A stretch of 11,544 nt of DNA from positions 1 to 11,544 of the forward strand of contig JAPUIN010000255.1 of NCBI GenBank assembly GCA_027297005.1, given 5' to 3'. Position 1 is the stretch's first letter. The number at the start of each line of letters is the position of its first letter. Source of the stretch: Acidobacteriota bacterium. GTDB taxonomy: Bacteria; Acidobacteriota; Polarisedimenticolia; Gp22-AA2. The notes below the pieces were generated by a model. It saw nothing but the letters and a program-made list of their open reading frames with translations. It did not search any database and was not told where the DNA came from. Shown one piece after another: positions 1 through 6,917 of this stretch. A program made the translations under genes and the position numbers.

Positions 1-34
1 GAACTCCCCTCGTGCCGCTCGCGCGCGCTGCAAA

Positions 35-64
35 TTGACCGTAGAGCACGCCACAGCATAGAAT
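35..64 (+). promoter_or_regulatory. Sigma-70 promoter of the DEAD-box helicase gene
   Basis: A TTGACC box at 35-40 and a TAGAAT box at 59-64 are separated by 18 bases. Each differs from the housekeeping consensus at one position. Transcription would start near 71-73, giving a very short leader before the helicase start codon (GTG 88 or ATG 103). Seen directly; promoter activity is inferred. Confidence 0.6.
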
Positions 65-87
65 TCCCGCGCATTCATGCGGGAGGG

Positions 88-1686
88 GTGCCGAAATCTG
101 ACATGACGAATCCACCCAAGAAGGCCGGCCGGCTGCGGCAGATGCGTGTCGTGCCGGTCCGTCCGCGCGGGACACCGCGCGACCCGCCCCCGCCCCTCGC
201 GTCGGAGGCCAGCCAGAGACTGTCGGCCTTTCCCGCCGAGCCGGTCACCTTCGCTTCACTCGAGCTTCCTGCCCGGCTCCTCGAGGCCCTGTCGAGCATG
301 GGATACGGCCAGGCGACCGATGTGCAGGCCAAGGCGATCCCGATGGCCCGAGCGGGGCGCGATCTGATCGTGCAGTCACGCACAGGTACCGGGAAGACGG
401 CCGCGTTCGGCCTCCCGATCCTCGAGCAGATCGACGCCGACAATGCCCAGGTCTCCGCTCTCGTGCTGTGTCCCACGCGCGAGTTGACCGTCCAGGTGAC
501 CGACGAACTGTCCCGTCTGGGAGCCGCTTCGGGCGCCCGCGTTCTGGCGATCTATGGCGGGGATCCGATGCCGCGCCAGGTCGAGGGGCTGCGGCGCGGC
601 GTGCACGTCGTGGTCGGCACCCCCGGACGTCTTCTCGATCATCTGCGGCAGCGCACGTTGTCGCTCAAGGCCGTACGCACCCTCGTGCTGGATGAGGCGG
701 ACCAGATGCTCGATATGGGGTTCGAGAAGGAGATGAAACAGATTCTGGAACGCGTGCCGAAAGAACGGCAGACCATGCTGTTTTCGGCCACCATCCCGTC
801 CACGATCGAGTCGATAGCGAGGATGTACCTCCGCGAGCCGCAGCGGTTGCTGCTCTCCGAGGATTCGATCTACGTCGCCGATGTGCAGCACCTCTACTAC
901 ATCGTGCCGCGCATGGACAAGACGAGAACGCTGAGCAAGCTGATCGAGTTCGAGGCGCCCAGCTCGTCGATGATCTTCTGCAACACACGCGCCGAGACAC
1001 GCACCGTCTACAAGTACCTGGCGCTGCACGGATTGCCCGCGGCGATGATTTCATCCGACCTGCCGCAGCGCAAACGGGAACAGGTGATGCGCCGGTTCCG
1101 CAGCAAGCACCTCAGGCACCTGGTGGCCACCGACGTCGCGGCGCGTGGCATCGACATCGAGGATCTGTCGCACGTCTTCATCTATTCGTCACCCGGCTCA
1201 CCTGAGCAGTACATCCACCGGGCGGGAAGGACGGGGCGCATCGGAAAGACCGGCAAAGCGATCTCCCTCGTGTCGGGATTCGATATCATGAACTTCAACA
1301 GACTCGTGCGGGCCAACAACCTGAAGGCCTATGAATGCGACATCCCCTCCGATGAGGAGGTGGCGCGCAAGAAGGTGAGGAGGATCGTGAACGACCTCAA
1401 GGAGCAGGCGTTGCAGATGTCGGCGGATGCACGGGCCGAGTATGAGGGGATGGCCCGGGGAATACTCGATGAGGAGGACCGGGTCGGCATTGTCGCTTAT
1501 CTGCTGCAGACACATTTCGAGGAGGAGACGGCGCACGGGGTTCTCGACGAGGCCGGGGGTGAGCCGGACGACCCCGGGGCGGATTCCGGGGGCGGCAAAC
1601 CGCACGGTCCCGGCGCCGGTCAGGGGTCCGGAAAACGGAAACGCCGGCGGCGGCGCCGCGGCAGGGGTTCCGGGGGCCCCTCCTGA
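88..1686 (+). CDS. DEAD-box ATP-dependent RNA helicase
   Basis: Unwinds RNA duplexes with ATP in the cytoplasm; family members work in ribosome assembly, RNA decay and cold adaptation. All core motifs are present (numbering from GTG 88): Q-motif region about 55-86, motif I SRTGTGKT 97-104, PTREL 129-133, TPGR 178-181, DEAD 202-205, SAT 233-235, IFCNT 296-300, ATDVAARGID 347-356 and HRAGRTGR 377-384. Both RecA-like domains are therefore intact. A roughly 50-residue basic, proline-rich N-terminus precedes the core. The C-terminus ends in a Gly-rich linker and an Arg/Lys-rich tail (515-528), typical of RNA-binding tails. The start is uncertain: GTG 88 sits one base after a GGGAGG stretch (81-86), while the in-frame ATG 103 lies 16 bases beyond it. 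The RhlE/DeaD/CshA subgroup cannot be settled by eye. The gene appears to be transcribed alone from the promoter at 35-64. Confidence 0.95.
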   Translation: MPKSDMTNPPKKAGRLRQMRVVPVRPRGTPRDPPPPLASEASQRLSAFPAEPVTFASLELPARLLEALSSMGYGQATDVQAKAIPMARAGRDLIVQSRTGTGKTAAFGLPILEQIDADNAQVSALVLCPTRELTVQVTDELSRLGAASGARVLAIYGGDPMPRQVEGLRRGVHVVVGTPGRLLDHLRQRTLSLKAVRTLVLDEADQMLDMGFEKEMKQILERVPKERQTMLFSATIPSTIESIARMYLREPQRLLLSEDSIYVADVQHLYYIVPRMDKTRTLSKLIEFEAPSSSMIFCNTRAETRTVYKYLALHGLPAAMISSDLPQRKREQVMRRFRSKHLRHLVATDVAARGIDIEDLSHVFIYSSPGSPEQYIHRAGRTGRIGKTGKAISLVSGFDIMNFNRLVRANNLKAYECDIPSDEEVARKKVRRIVNDLKEQALQMSADARAEYEGMARGILDEEDRVGIVAYLLQTHFEEETAHGVLDEAGGEPDDPGADSGGGKPHGPGAGQGSGKRKRRRRRRGRGSGGPS

Positions 1687-1719
1687 GCACGCGCCCGCCT
1701 GACCCGCCGTTCATCCGGA

Positions 1720-1725
1720 TATAAT
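1720..1725 (+). promoter_or_regulatory. Perfect -10 box upstream of ubiE
   Basis: A consensus TATAAT lies between the helicase stop and ubiE. The best -35 candidate is CTGACC at 1699-1704, four of six matches with a short 15-base spacer, so the promoter may be weak or activator-dependent. Transcription would start near 1732. It could drive ubiE and the three genes after it. Confidence 0.45.
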
Positions 1726-1755
1726 CCGCCTTTCACCCGAACCCGTTGCCCGTTC

Positions 1756-1773
1756 GCGGCCCTGTGGGGCCGC
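1756..1773 (+). promoter_or_regulatory. GC hairpin just before the ubiE start
   Basis: GCGGCCC (1756-1762) and GGGCCGC (1767-1773) form a perfect 7-bp stem with a TGTG loop. The stem ends 11 bases before ATG 1785, where a ribosome binding site would be expected and none is visible. No T-run follows, so it is not a classical intrinsic terminator. It may be a leader structure that affects ubiE translation, or a weak 3' end for the helicase mRNA. Confidence 0.5.
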
Positions 1774-1784
1774 CTTCTGTGCCC

Positions 1785-2522
1785 ATGACAGAACCGCGCC
1801 TCACCCCGCGGAACATCGAGATCCGCGACAGCTTCGATGCCATCGCGGACCGCTATGATCTGACGAACAGGATCATCTCATGCGGCACCGATCTGCACTG
1901 GCGTCGCGTCGCCATCCGTGCGCTGGGAACGCTGCCCCCAGGCGCCGTCGTCCTGGACCTCGCCTGCGGCACCTGCGACATGGCGCTCTTGATCCTGCGC
2001 CGAAACACCGGGGTGCAGGTCGTGGGGGCGGACCTGAGCTTGAGGATGCTGAAGAGGGCGCGACCGAAGATTGCCGGCGCGATGCCGGGTTCCGGAGGCC
2101 CGGGGGTGCGACCGATCCCGCTGGTGAACACGCCGGCCGAAGCCCTGCCGTTCCGTGACGGATCATTCGATGCCGTCACTATCGCCTTCGGCATCCGCAA
2201 TGTTCCGGACCACCTGGCGGGGCTCAGGGAGATGCTGCGCGTGCTGCGGCCTGGCGGGCGTGCCTGCATCCTCGAGTTCTCGACGCCCCCCTCCAAACTG
2301 CTCTGGAGAGTGTACAATTTCTACTTCTTCAACATTCTACCGCGCATCGGGGGGCTTCTGACCGGACAGCCGGCGGCGTATCGGTACCTGACCGATTCGG
2401 TGTCGCGGTTCCCGAACGCCGTGGAGTTCACCGCTCAGATACGTGCCGCCGGATTCGATCGGGTTTCCTGCCTCGCTCTGTACGGTGGTATCGTCTGTAT
2501 TCACACGGGGGTCAGACCTTGA
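1785..2522 (+). CDS. ubiE: UbiE/MenG quinone C-methyltransferase
   Basis: SAM-dependent methyltransferase that adds the ring methyl in the last step of menaquinone synthesis (demethylmenaquinone to menaquinone), or the matching C-methylation in ubiquinone synthesis. From ATG 1785 the protein has 245 residues, the normal family length. The family N-terminus with DSFDAIADRYD (15-25) is present. The SAM-binding loop is VLDLACGTCD (56-65), followed by GADLS (81-85), AFGIRNVPD (134-142), LEFSTP (163-168) and the C-terminal YF..ILPRIGG and AYRYL..S..RFP signatures. TTG 1746 would add 13 residues unlike the family, so ATG 1785 is chosen. No ribosome binding site is visible, and a hairpin precedes the start. 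The TGA stop overlaps the TTG start of the aminotransferase. Menaquinone is the more likely product, but no other quinone gene is in view to decide. Confidence 0.93.
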   Translation: MTEPRLTPRNIEIRDSFDAIADRYDLTNRIISCGTDLHWRRVAIRALGTLPPGAVVLDLACGTCDMALLILRRNTGVQVVGADLSLRMLKRARPKIAGAMPGSGGPGVRPIPLVNTPAEALPFRDGSFDAVTIAFGIRNVPDHLAGLREMLRVLRPGGRACILEFSTPPSKLLWRVYNFYFFNILPRIGGLLTGQPAAYRYLTDSVSRFPNAVEFTAQIRAAGFDRVSCLALYGGIVCIHTGVRP

Positions 2523-3688
2523 AGAAACTGTTTGCCGATCGGGTCGAGGGGCTCGTCCAGTCCGACATCCGAAAAATGTCGCTGGAGTGTGCCCGACTGG
2601 ACGGAATCAATCTCGGCCAGGGGATATGCGATCAGCCGATCGACCCGACCATCAAGGCAGCCGCCATCGACGCCATCCACGAGGACCGATCGATCTATAC
2701 GCGCCTGGACGGCATCGATGAGTTGCGCCACCGGATCGCCCGCAAGGTGGCCGACTACAACCGGATCCCGTGTGATCCCGACGGCGAGGTGGTTGTCAAC
2801 GTCGGCTCCACCGGCTCGTTCGTCACGGCCTGCCTGGCGTTCATCAATCCTGGGGACGAGGTGATCCTGTTCACGCCGTTCTACGGCTATCACCTGAACA
2901 TCCTCAAACTGTGCGGCGCCTCCCTCAAGTACGTCACTTTGCATCCGCCCGGCTGGATCTTCGATCGTGACGAACTGGAGCGCGCATTCACGGATCGCAC
3001 AAAGTTCATTCTGATCAACACGCCGCACAACCCGTGCGGCAAGGTATTCACTCGCGACGAACTGGCACATATCGCCGATCTATGCCAGCGGTACGACGTG
3101 CTGTGCGTGACTGACGAGATCTACGAGTACATCCTGTACGACGGCCGCGAGCACGTCAGCCCCGGTTCGCTCCCGAATCTTGCCGACCGCACCATCACCA
3201 TCAGCGGCTTCTCGAAGACCTACGCCATGACCGGCTGGAGGATTGGCTACACCGTGGCGCGTCGTCATATGGCCGCGAAGATGGCGATTTTGAACGACCT
3301 GATCAACATCTGCGCCCCATCCCCCCTGCAGTACGGAGTCGTCGCCGCGTTCGATCTGCCGGCTTCGTATTACGAAACGATGCGGGTCGACTATCAGACC
3401 AAGCGCGATATGACGGCCGATGCCTGTCGGGCCGCCGGATTCAAGCCTTACGTGCCTCAAGGCGCCTACTACATGCTGGCGGACATCGGCGACGCCGGAT
3501 TCCGGGACGATCAGGAGGCCGCACGTGTCATGCTGGAGCGATCGGGGGTAGCCGTCATTCCCGGTTCTTCGTTCTACCCCGATCCGGAGGACGGCCGCCA
3601 TCAGATCCGGATCTGCTACGCCAAGAAGATGAACGATCTCGAAGAGGCCTGCCGGCGCATCCGCTCGATGAAGCCGGTGCGGGCCTGA
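2519..3688 (+). CDS. PLP-dependent class I/II aminotransferase
   Basis: Fold-type I, PLP-dependent aminotransferase that moves an amino group between an amino acid and a 2-oxo acid in the cytoplasm. The 389 residues match the family's usual size. Visible elements: NTPHNPCGK (167-175, cofactor-binding Asn171), DEIYEY (199-204, Asp199 for the pyridine nitrogen), [16 protein letters not shown] (229-244, Schiff-base Lys233, phosphate-binding Arg241) and HQIRICYA (361-368, Arg364 at the position that holds the substrate carboxylate). It resembles the aspartate/kynurenine/aromatic group; substrate cannot be read by eye. The start is TTG at 2519, overlapping the ubiE TGA as TTGA, with a G-rich stretch at 2503-2508 as possible ribosome contact. 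This suggests translational coupling to ubiE. The first in-frame ATG alternative (residue 20) would remove the family's N-terminal segment. Confidence 0.93.
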   Translation: MKKLFADRVEGLVQSDIRKMSLECARLDGINLGQGICDQPIDPTIKAAAIDAIHEDRSIYTRLDGIDELRHRIARKVADYNRIPCDPDGEVVVNVGSTGSFVTACLAFINPGDEVILFTPFYGYHLNILKLCGASLKYVTLHPPGWIFDRDELERAFTDRTKFILINTPHNPCGKVFTRDELAHIADLCQRYDVLCVTDEIYEYILYDGREHVSPGSLPNLADRTITISGFSKTYAMTGWRIGYTVARRHMAAKMAILNDLINICAPSPLQYGVVAAFDLPASYYETMRVDYQTKRDMTADACRAAGFKPYVPQGAYYMLADIGDAGFRDDQEAARVMLERSGVAVIPGSSFYPDPEDGRHQIRICYAKKMNDLEEACRRIRSMKPVRA

Positions 3689-3712
3689 GGCCATACTCGC
3701 GAGTCAACGGAC

Positions 3713-3718
3713 AGGAGG
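3713..3718 (+). promoter_or_regulatory. Strong ribosome binding site of the M20 peptidase
   Basis: A full AGGAGG lies 7 bases before ATG 3726 in the 37-base gap after the aminotransferase. It fixes the peptidase start and is the strongest such site on the + strand here. Confidence 0.8.
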
Positions 3719-3725
3719 TCGATCG

Positions 3726-5099
3726 ATGAACCGAGCCACCCCGGATTCACAGAAGATTGAGAGCTACCTCACGAGCATCCGAGATCGCTTCGAGGATCGA
3801 TTGGGTCATCTGGTCGAGATCCCGACGGTCAGCATGGACCCGGCTCACCGCGAGGACATCGACCGCGGCGCGCACGCCGCCGCGGCGCTCCTGCAGGAGT
3901 GCGGGGCGCGCACCGAGGTGGTGCCGACCAGCGGCAATCCGGTCGTCGTGGGAGAATTCGTCGTCTCGCCCGGAGCGCCCACACTGACCATCTACAACCA
4001 CATGGATGTGCAGCCGGCCCAGGAGCCGGAGTGGAAGCAGGATCCGTTCCAGTTCCGCAAGGAGGACGGTCGCTACTTCGGCCGCGGCACCACCGATGAC
4101 AAGGGGCCGGGGCTGGCCGCGCTCTACGCCGCAAAGTATGCCGTCGAGAACGGCACCGACCTGAACATCCGTTTCATCTGGGAACTCGAAGAGGAGATCG
4201 GCAGCCCTCACTACGAAGAATTTATCCAGAAGCGTCTGCCGTCGCTCGGCACCGACTCGGTACTCGTCTCCGACACGATCTGGCTGGCGCGCGGCAAGCC
4301 CGCGATTCCATACGGGCTCAGGGGGATGAAGCCGGCGCGCCTGGTCCTCAGGACCGGCGGGAAGGATGCCCACTCCGGTCTGACCGGTGGCGCGGCTCGC
4401 AACCCGATTGGCGAACTCGCGCAGGTGATCAGTCAGTTGTACGACGCGCGGACCGGACGTGTGAAGATTCCCGGATTCTACAAGGACGTCGTGAAGCCGA
4501 CGGCCAGGGAGATCAAAAGCTTCCTGGCCTCGGGTTTCGATCTGAAGAAGTTCATGACCGCCCACGAGCTGAAGTCGCTGCGCACGAAGGTGCCGCGCGA
4601 GGTGATGCTACGGATCTGGGCGAGCCCGACCTTCGAGGTGCACGGGATCGCCGGCGGATACCAGGGACCCGGTGTGAAGACCGTCGTGCCACCGTGGGCC
4701 GAAGCAAAGATCAGCATGCGACTTGTGCCGAAGCAGAATCCCGAGAAGATCTTCCGGCTGCTCAAGAAGGCAGTGAAGAAGCTCAACAGAGATGTAGAAG
4801 TGATCGAAGAGGCGGGGCTGGGGCCGTACCTCGGGTCGTTCGAGGGCCCCTACGCCGACGCGGCACGCGAGGCGCTGAAGTTCGGCTTCGGGAAGACGCC
4901 CGCCTTCATCCGCGAGGGCGGCTCGATCGGCGCGGTCCTCACCATGCAGCAGTACCTGAAGGCGCCGATCATGCTGATCGGCCTCAGCCTGCCGGAGCAC
5001 GGTTATCATGCCCCGAACGAGAACTTCGATTGGGGCCAGTTCTCCGGTGGCGTTAAGACTTTCGTCAAGTACTTCTCGGAGATCACCGCGCTGCGATAG
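3726..5099 (+). CDS. M20 family metallopeptidase, dipeptidase type
   Basis: Two-zinc M20 peptidase of the carnosinase/CPG2/ArgE-DapE superfamily, probably a cytoplasmic dipeptidase or aminoacylase; no signal peptide is seen. The 457 residues fit the CNDP-like branch. All ligand positions are present: His92 and Asp94 in NHMDVQP, bridging Asp124 in GRGTTDDKG, general base Glu156 and ligand Glu157 in ELEEEIGS, Asp183 in SDTIW, and His428 in HGYHAPNE. The lid/dimerisation domain (about 205-330) carries the DAHSG motif with His216, which in this family reaches into the partner's active site. Thus the enzyme looks complete and active. The ATG start has a perfect ribosome binding site. It follows an aminotransferase gene, so peptide breakdown followed by transamination is plausible, though inferred only from position. 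Exact substrate is not readable. Confidence 0.94.
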   Translation: MNRATPDSQKIESYLTSIRDRFEDRLGHLVEIPTVSMDPAHREDIDRGAHAAAALLQECGARTEVVPTSGNPVVVGEFVVSPGAPTLTIYNHMDVQPAQEPEWKQDPFQFRKEDGRYFGRGTTDDKGPGLAALYAAKYAVENGTDLNIRFIWELEEEIGSPHYEEFIQKRLPSLGTDSVLVSDTIWLARGKPAIPYGLRGMKPARLVLRTGGKDAHSGLTGGAARNPIGELAQVISQLYDARTGRVKIPGFYKDVVKPTAREIKSFLASGFDLKKFMTAHELKSLRTKVPREVMLRIWASPTFEVHGIAGGYQGPGVKTVVPPWAEAKISMRLVPKQNPEKIFRLLKKAVKKLNRDVEVIEEAGLGPYLGSFEGPYADAAREALKFGFGKTPAFIREGGSIGAVLTMQQYLKAPIMLIGLSLPEHGYHAPNENFDWGQFSGGVKTFVKYFSEITALR

Positions 5100-5108
5100 C
5101 GACGTATT

Positions 5109-5115
5109 GGGAGGA
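5109..5115 (+). promoter_or_regulatory. Ribosome binding site deciding the DUF1684 start
   Basis: GGGAGGA lies 3 bases before ATG 5119. Together with the signal peptide that follows, it selects this ATG over an ATG at 5008 inside the peptidase gene. Confidence 0.65.
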
Positions 5116-5118
5116 CCC

Positions 5119-6078
5119 ATGCCCATTGTCAACAAACGGCCGTACGGCGGCCGCCGCGTCGCGCGGGCCCGGGTTCTTTTCGCCGCGCTCATCGCGACTC
5201 TATGCGGCCCACTCCCGGCGGACCGAGTCGAAGCCGGTCCGGTCGACCCGGGTTCAGGCGACGCCTACGTCAGGGAGATCGAGGAGTGGCGCCATGCACG
5301 CGAAGAGAGACTGAAGGCGGATGACGGCTGGCTGACCGTGGCGGGCCTCTTCTGGCTCGATGAGGGAGTCAGCCGGATCGGGTCCGATCCGGCTTGCGAG
5401 GTCCGGCTGCCGGAGGGATCGGCTCCTGATCTCGCCGGCACGCTGACGCGTGACGGCGCCTCGATCACGGTTCGGATCGAGCCGGGAGTCCCGGCGACGA
5501 TCGACGGCCAACCGGTCACCTCGCATGAGATGCGTCCCGATTCGAGCGGCTCGCCCGATGTTCTCGAGCTCGGTGATCTGACGATGTACGTCATCGAGCG
5601 CGGCGGGCGTTACGGGATCCGGCTCAAGGATCGGAACAGCCGAATGCGCAGGGAGTTCACAGGCCTGCGCTGGTATCCGGTGCGGTCGTCGCACCGGATC
5701 GAGGGGCGCTTCGTGCCATACGAGCAGCCGAAGGAGATCCCGATCCCCACGGTGCTGAAGACGACCGAGTCGATGACCAGTCCGGGTTATGTCGTGTTCA
5801 CAGTCGGGGGGACCGAGGTCCGGTTTGATCCGGTTCTCGAAGGATCCGATCGGTTGTGGTTCATCTTCAGCGACGGCACCAGCGGCCGCGACACTTATCC
5901 GAGCGGCCGCTTCCTGAAATCTGCGCTGCCGGTCGACGGTCGCATCGTTCTCGATTTCAACCTCGCCTACAACCCCCCCTGCGCCTATACTCCATTCGCC
6001 ACCTGCCCTCTCCCGCCACCGCAGAACCGCCTCGACGTTCCGATCGAGGCGGGCGAGCTCGACTACGGGCATCACTAG
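5119..6078 (+). CDS. Secreted DUF1684 family protein
   Basis: A 319-residue protein of the DUF1684 family, whose function is unknown to me. Family signatures are clear: IEEWR (54-58), GWLTVAGLFWLDEG (70-83), RYGIR (164-168), TGLRWYPV (181-188), SDGTSGRDTYPSGRF (251-265) and, near the end, NPPCAYTPFATCPLPPP (285-301). The last block has two cysteines (288, 296). An N-terminal basic stretch (about 11-18) and a hydrophobic core (19-32) followed by VEA/G around residue 39 look like a Sec signal peptide, so the protein is probably exported. The Cys29 context (ATLC) does not fit a lipobox. The start is ATG 5119, 19 bases after the peptidase stop, so the two are likely co-transcribed. The family is all-beta in the predictions I can make by eye; no catalytic residues are evident. 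Confidence 0.9.
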   Translation: MPIVNKRPYGGRRVARARVLFAALIATLCGPLPADRVEAGPVDPGSGDAYVREIEEWRHAREERLKADDGWLTVAGLFWLDEGVSRIGSDPACEVRLPEGSAPDLAGTLTRDGASITVRIEPGVPATIDGQPVTSHEMRPDSSGSPDVLELGDLTMYVIERGGRYGIRLKDRNSRMRREFTGLRWYPVRSSHRIEGRFVPYEQPKEIPIPTVLKTTESMTSPGYVVFTVGGTEVRFDPVLEGSDRLWFIFSDGTSGRDTYPSGRFLKSALPVDGRIVLDFNLAYNPPCAYTPFATCPLPPPQNRLDVPIEAGELDYGHH

Positions 6079-6122
6079 ATCGCGCGCAGCGGATCGGCCC
6101 GCGACGGATCAACCCGGATTCG

Positions 6123-6151
6123 CGGTCGTTGTGTCGCGGGTGGGACGACCG
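6123..6151. terminator. Inverted repeat between convergent genes
   Basis: CGGTCGT (6123-6129) and ACGACCG (6145-6151) form a perfect 7-bp inverted repeat with a 15-base loop, in the short gap between the stops of the convergent DUF1684 and HEAGH genes. No T-run is present on either strand, so a shared terminator is a guess from position. Confidence 0.35.
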
Positions 6152-6155
6152 TCAT

Positions 6156-6755
6156 TCAGCCGGTGTAGGCGCGGAGAAAAGGAAGGCGATCGGCAAGCCA
6201 TTCGACGAGCATTGATTTGCGTTCGGACGGAAGGCCCAGCAGGCCGACCCAGACAGTGGCGGCGAGCATGAAAAGCACCCCGACATGGTGCGTCGTCGTC
6301 GAGATCGCCGTGACCCAGTCCTCGGTCAACGTGCCAAACTGGTAGAAGAGGTTGTTCCAGTCGTGCTCCCCTCCTCCGACGAGGTCGAGCTGCAGCGTGC
6401 GCGCATCGGCCATGTAGACTGACACATCGATGAAGTTCTCACCCAGCCAGAAGGTGCAGAAGGCGGCAGAGAACGGGTTGCGCCTGACGAAGAAGTAACC
6501 GCACAGCGCAGCGGGGATGATCAGCTGGAGCAGGGTACCACCGAGCAGCATGAGAGTGCGGCCGAACGGCGCGAAGGCGAGGTGCCCCGCCTCATGAAAG
6601 GCGAGATCGATCCAGTGGAGGAAGGAGCTCGGCCGTTCAGGCGACGCCAGACTGACCATCCAGATGAAAAAGAGCACCGCCCCTCCCAGATGCATCCAGG
6701 AGAAATTCTGTGATTCACTCGTCACCTCTCCTGCCTGAAGGCCTCGCGCGTCCAT
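6156..6755 (-). CDS. Small membrane protein with HEAGH zinc-protease motif
   Basis: A 199-residue predicted integral membrane protein with HEAGH at 54-58, the HExxH zinc and catalytic motif of M50-like membrane proteases. Hydrophobic segments are at about 22-38, 68-90, 95-115 and 157-174. HEAGH lies just after the first segment, at the membrane face, as in site-2 proteases. The usual NPxxDG third-ligand motif is not seen. GENFID (105-110), MADAR (115-119) and GGGEHDWN (127-134) are acidic/polar patches that could supply the third ligand. I recall similar uncharacterised proteins in several phyla but cannot name a family. ATG 6755 is chosen; GTG 6725 (189 residues) follows a GGAG-like stretch only 2-3 bases away and is a real alternative. 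The open frame runs on to 7265, but that part lies opposite the peroxidase gene and has no protease-like sequence. Function as a protease is inferred. Confidence 0.75.
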   Translation of the reverse strand: MDARGLQAGEVTSESQNFSWMHLGGAVLFFIWMVSLASPERPSSFLHWIDLAFHEAGHLAFAPFGRTLMLLGGTLLQLIIPAALCGYFFVRRNPFSAAFCTFWLGENFIDVSVYMADARTLQLDLVGGGEHDWNNLFYQFGTLTEDWVTAISTTTHHVGVLFMLAATVWVGLLGLPSERKSMLVEWLADRLPFLRAYTG

Positions 6756-6833
6756 ACTGGCCAAGTTGTGCCCCCGGGCGGGCAGCGTCAATGCTTCTGA
6801 CCGATCGAACCCCCTCGATGCCCAAGTTTGCTG

Positions 6834-6861
6834 TTGACCCGCTTGGACTTCGCCGTATCTT
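6834..6861 (+). promoter_or_regulatory. Sigma-70 promoter of the di-heme peroxidase
   Basis: TTGACC at 6834-6839 and TATCTT at 6856-6861 are 16 bases apart in the divergent region between the HEAGH gene and the peroxidase. Transcription would start near 6868, about 50 bases before GTG 6918. For the HEAGH gene, a TTGACG reads on the minus strand at about 6784-6789, but no good -10 follows it. Confidence 0.5.
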
Positions 6862-6901
6862 CTCAAGGTTCCCATATCGGCAAGGGACCAATCTCTTTCC
6901 C

Positions 6902-6909
6902 TGAGGTGG
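6902..6909 (+). promoter_or_regulatory. Ribosome binding site deciding the peroxidase start
   Basis: TGAGGTGG, close to the anti-Shine-Dalgarno complement, lies 8 bases before GTG 6918. It and the signal peptide that follows favour GTG 6918 over TTG 6828, which is upstream of the promoter -10 box. Confidence 0.6.
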
Positions 6910-6917
6910 ACTCCTCC

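Noticed and set aside
66..83. Hairpin (CCCGC/GCGGG) that could hide the helicase ribosome binding site, as in an RNA thermosensor
   Set aside because: The predicted transcription start near 71-73 leaves the left arm untranscribed, so the RNA hairpin probably does not exist.
376..1029. Long minus-strand open frame opposite the helicase
   Set aside because: Arg/His/Gly-rich shadow of a strongly supported helicase gene; no recognisable motifs.
3682..3692. GGCC-TGA-GGCC mini-hairpin over the aminotransferase stop
   Set aside because: Only 4 bp, no T-run, and expected by chance in GC-rich DNA.
3747..4565. 272-residue minus-strand open frame opposite the M20 peptidase
   Set aside because: Shadow frame of a complete enzyme with all metal ligands on the other strand; no domain seen.
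5200..5210. Possible lipoprotein cysteine in the DUF1684 signal peptide
   Set aside because: The residues before Cys29 (ATL) do not fit a lipobox, so ordinary signal peptidase cleavage is more likely.
5254..6075. 273-residue minus-strand open frame opposite the DUF1684 gene
   Set aside because: The + strand frame carries the clear family motifs, a signal peptide and a ribosome binding site; this is codon-bias mirroring.
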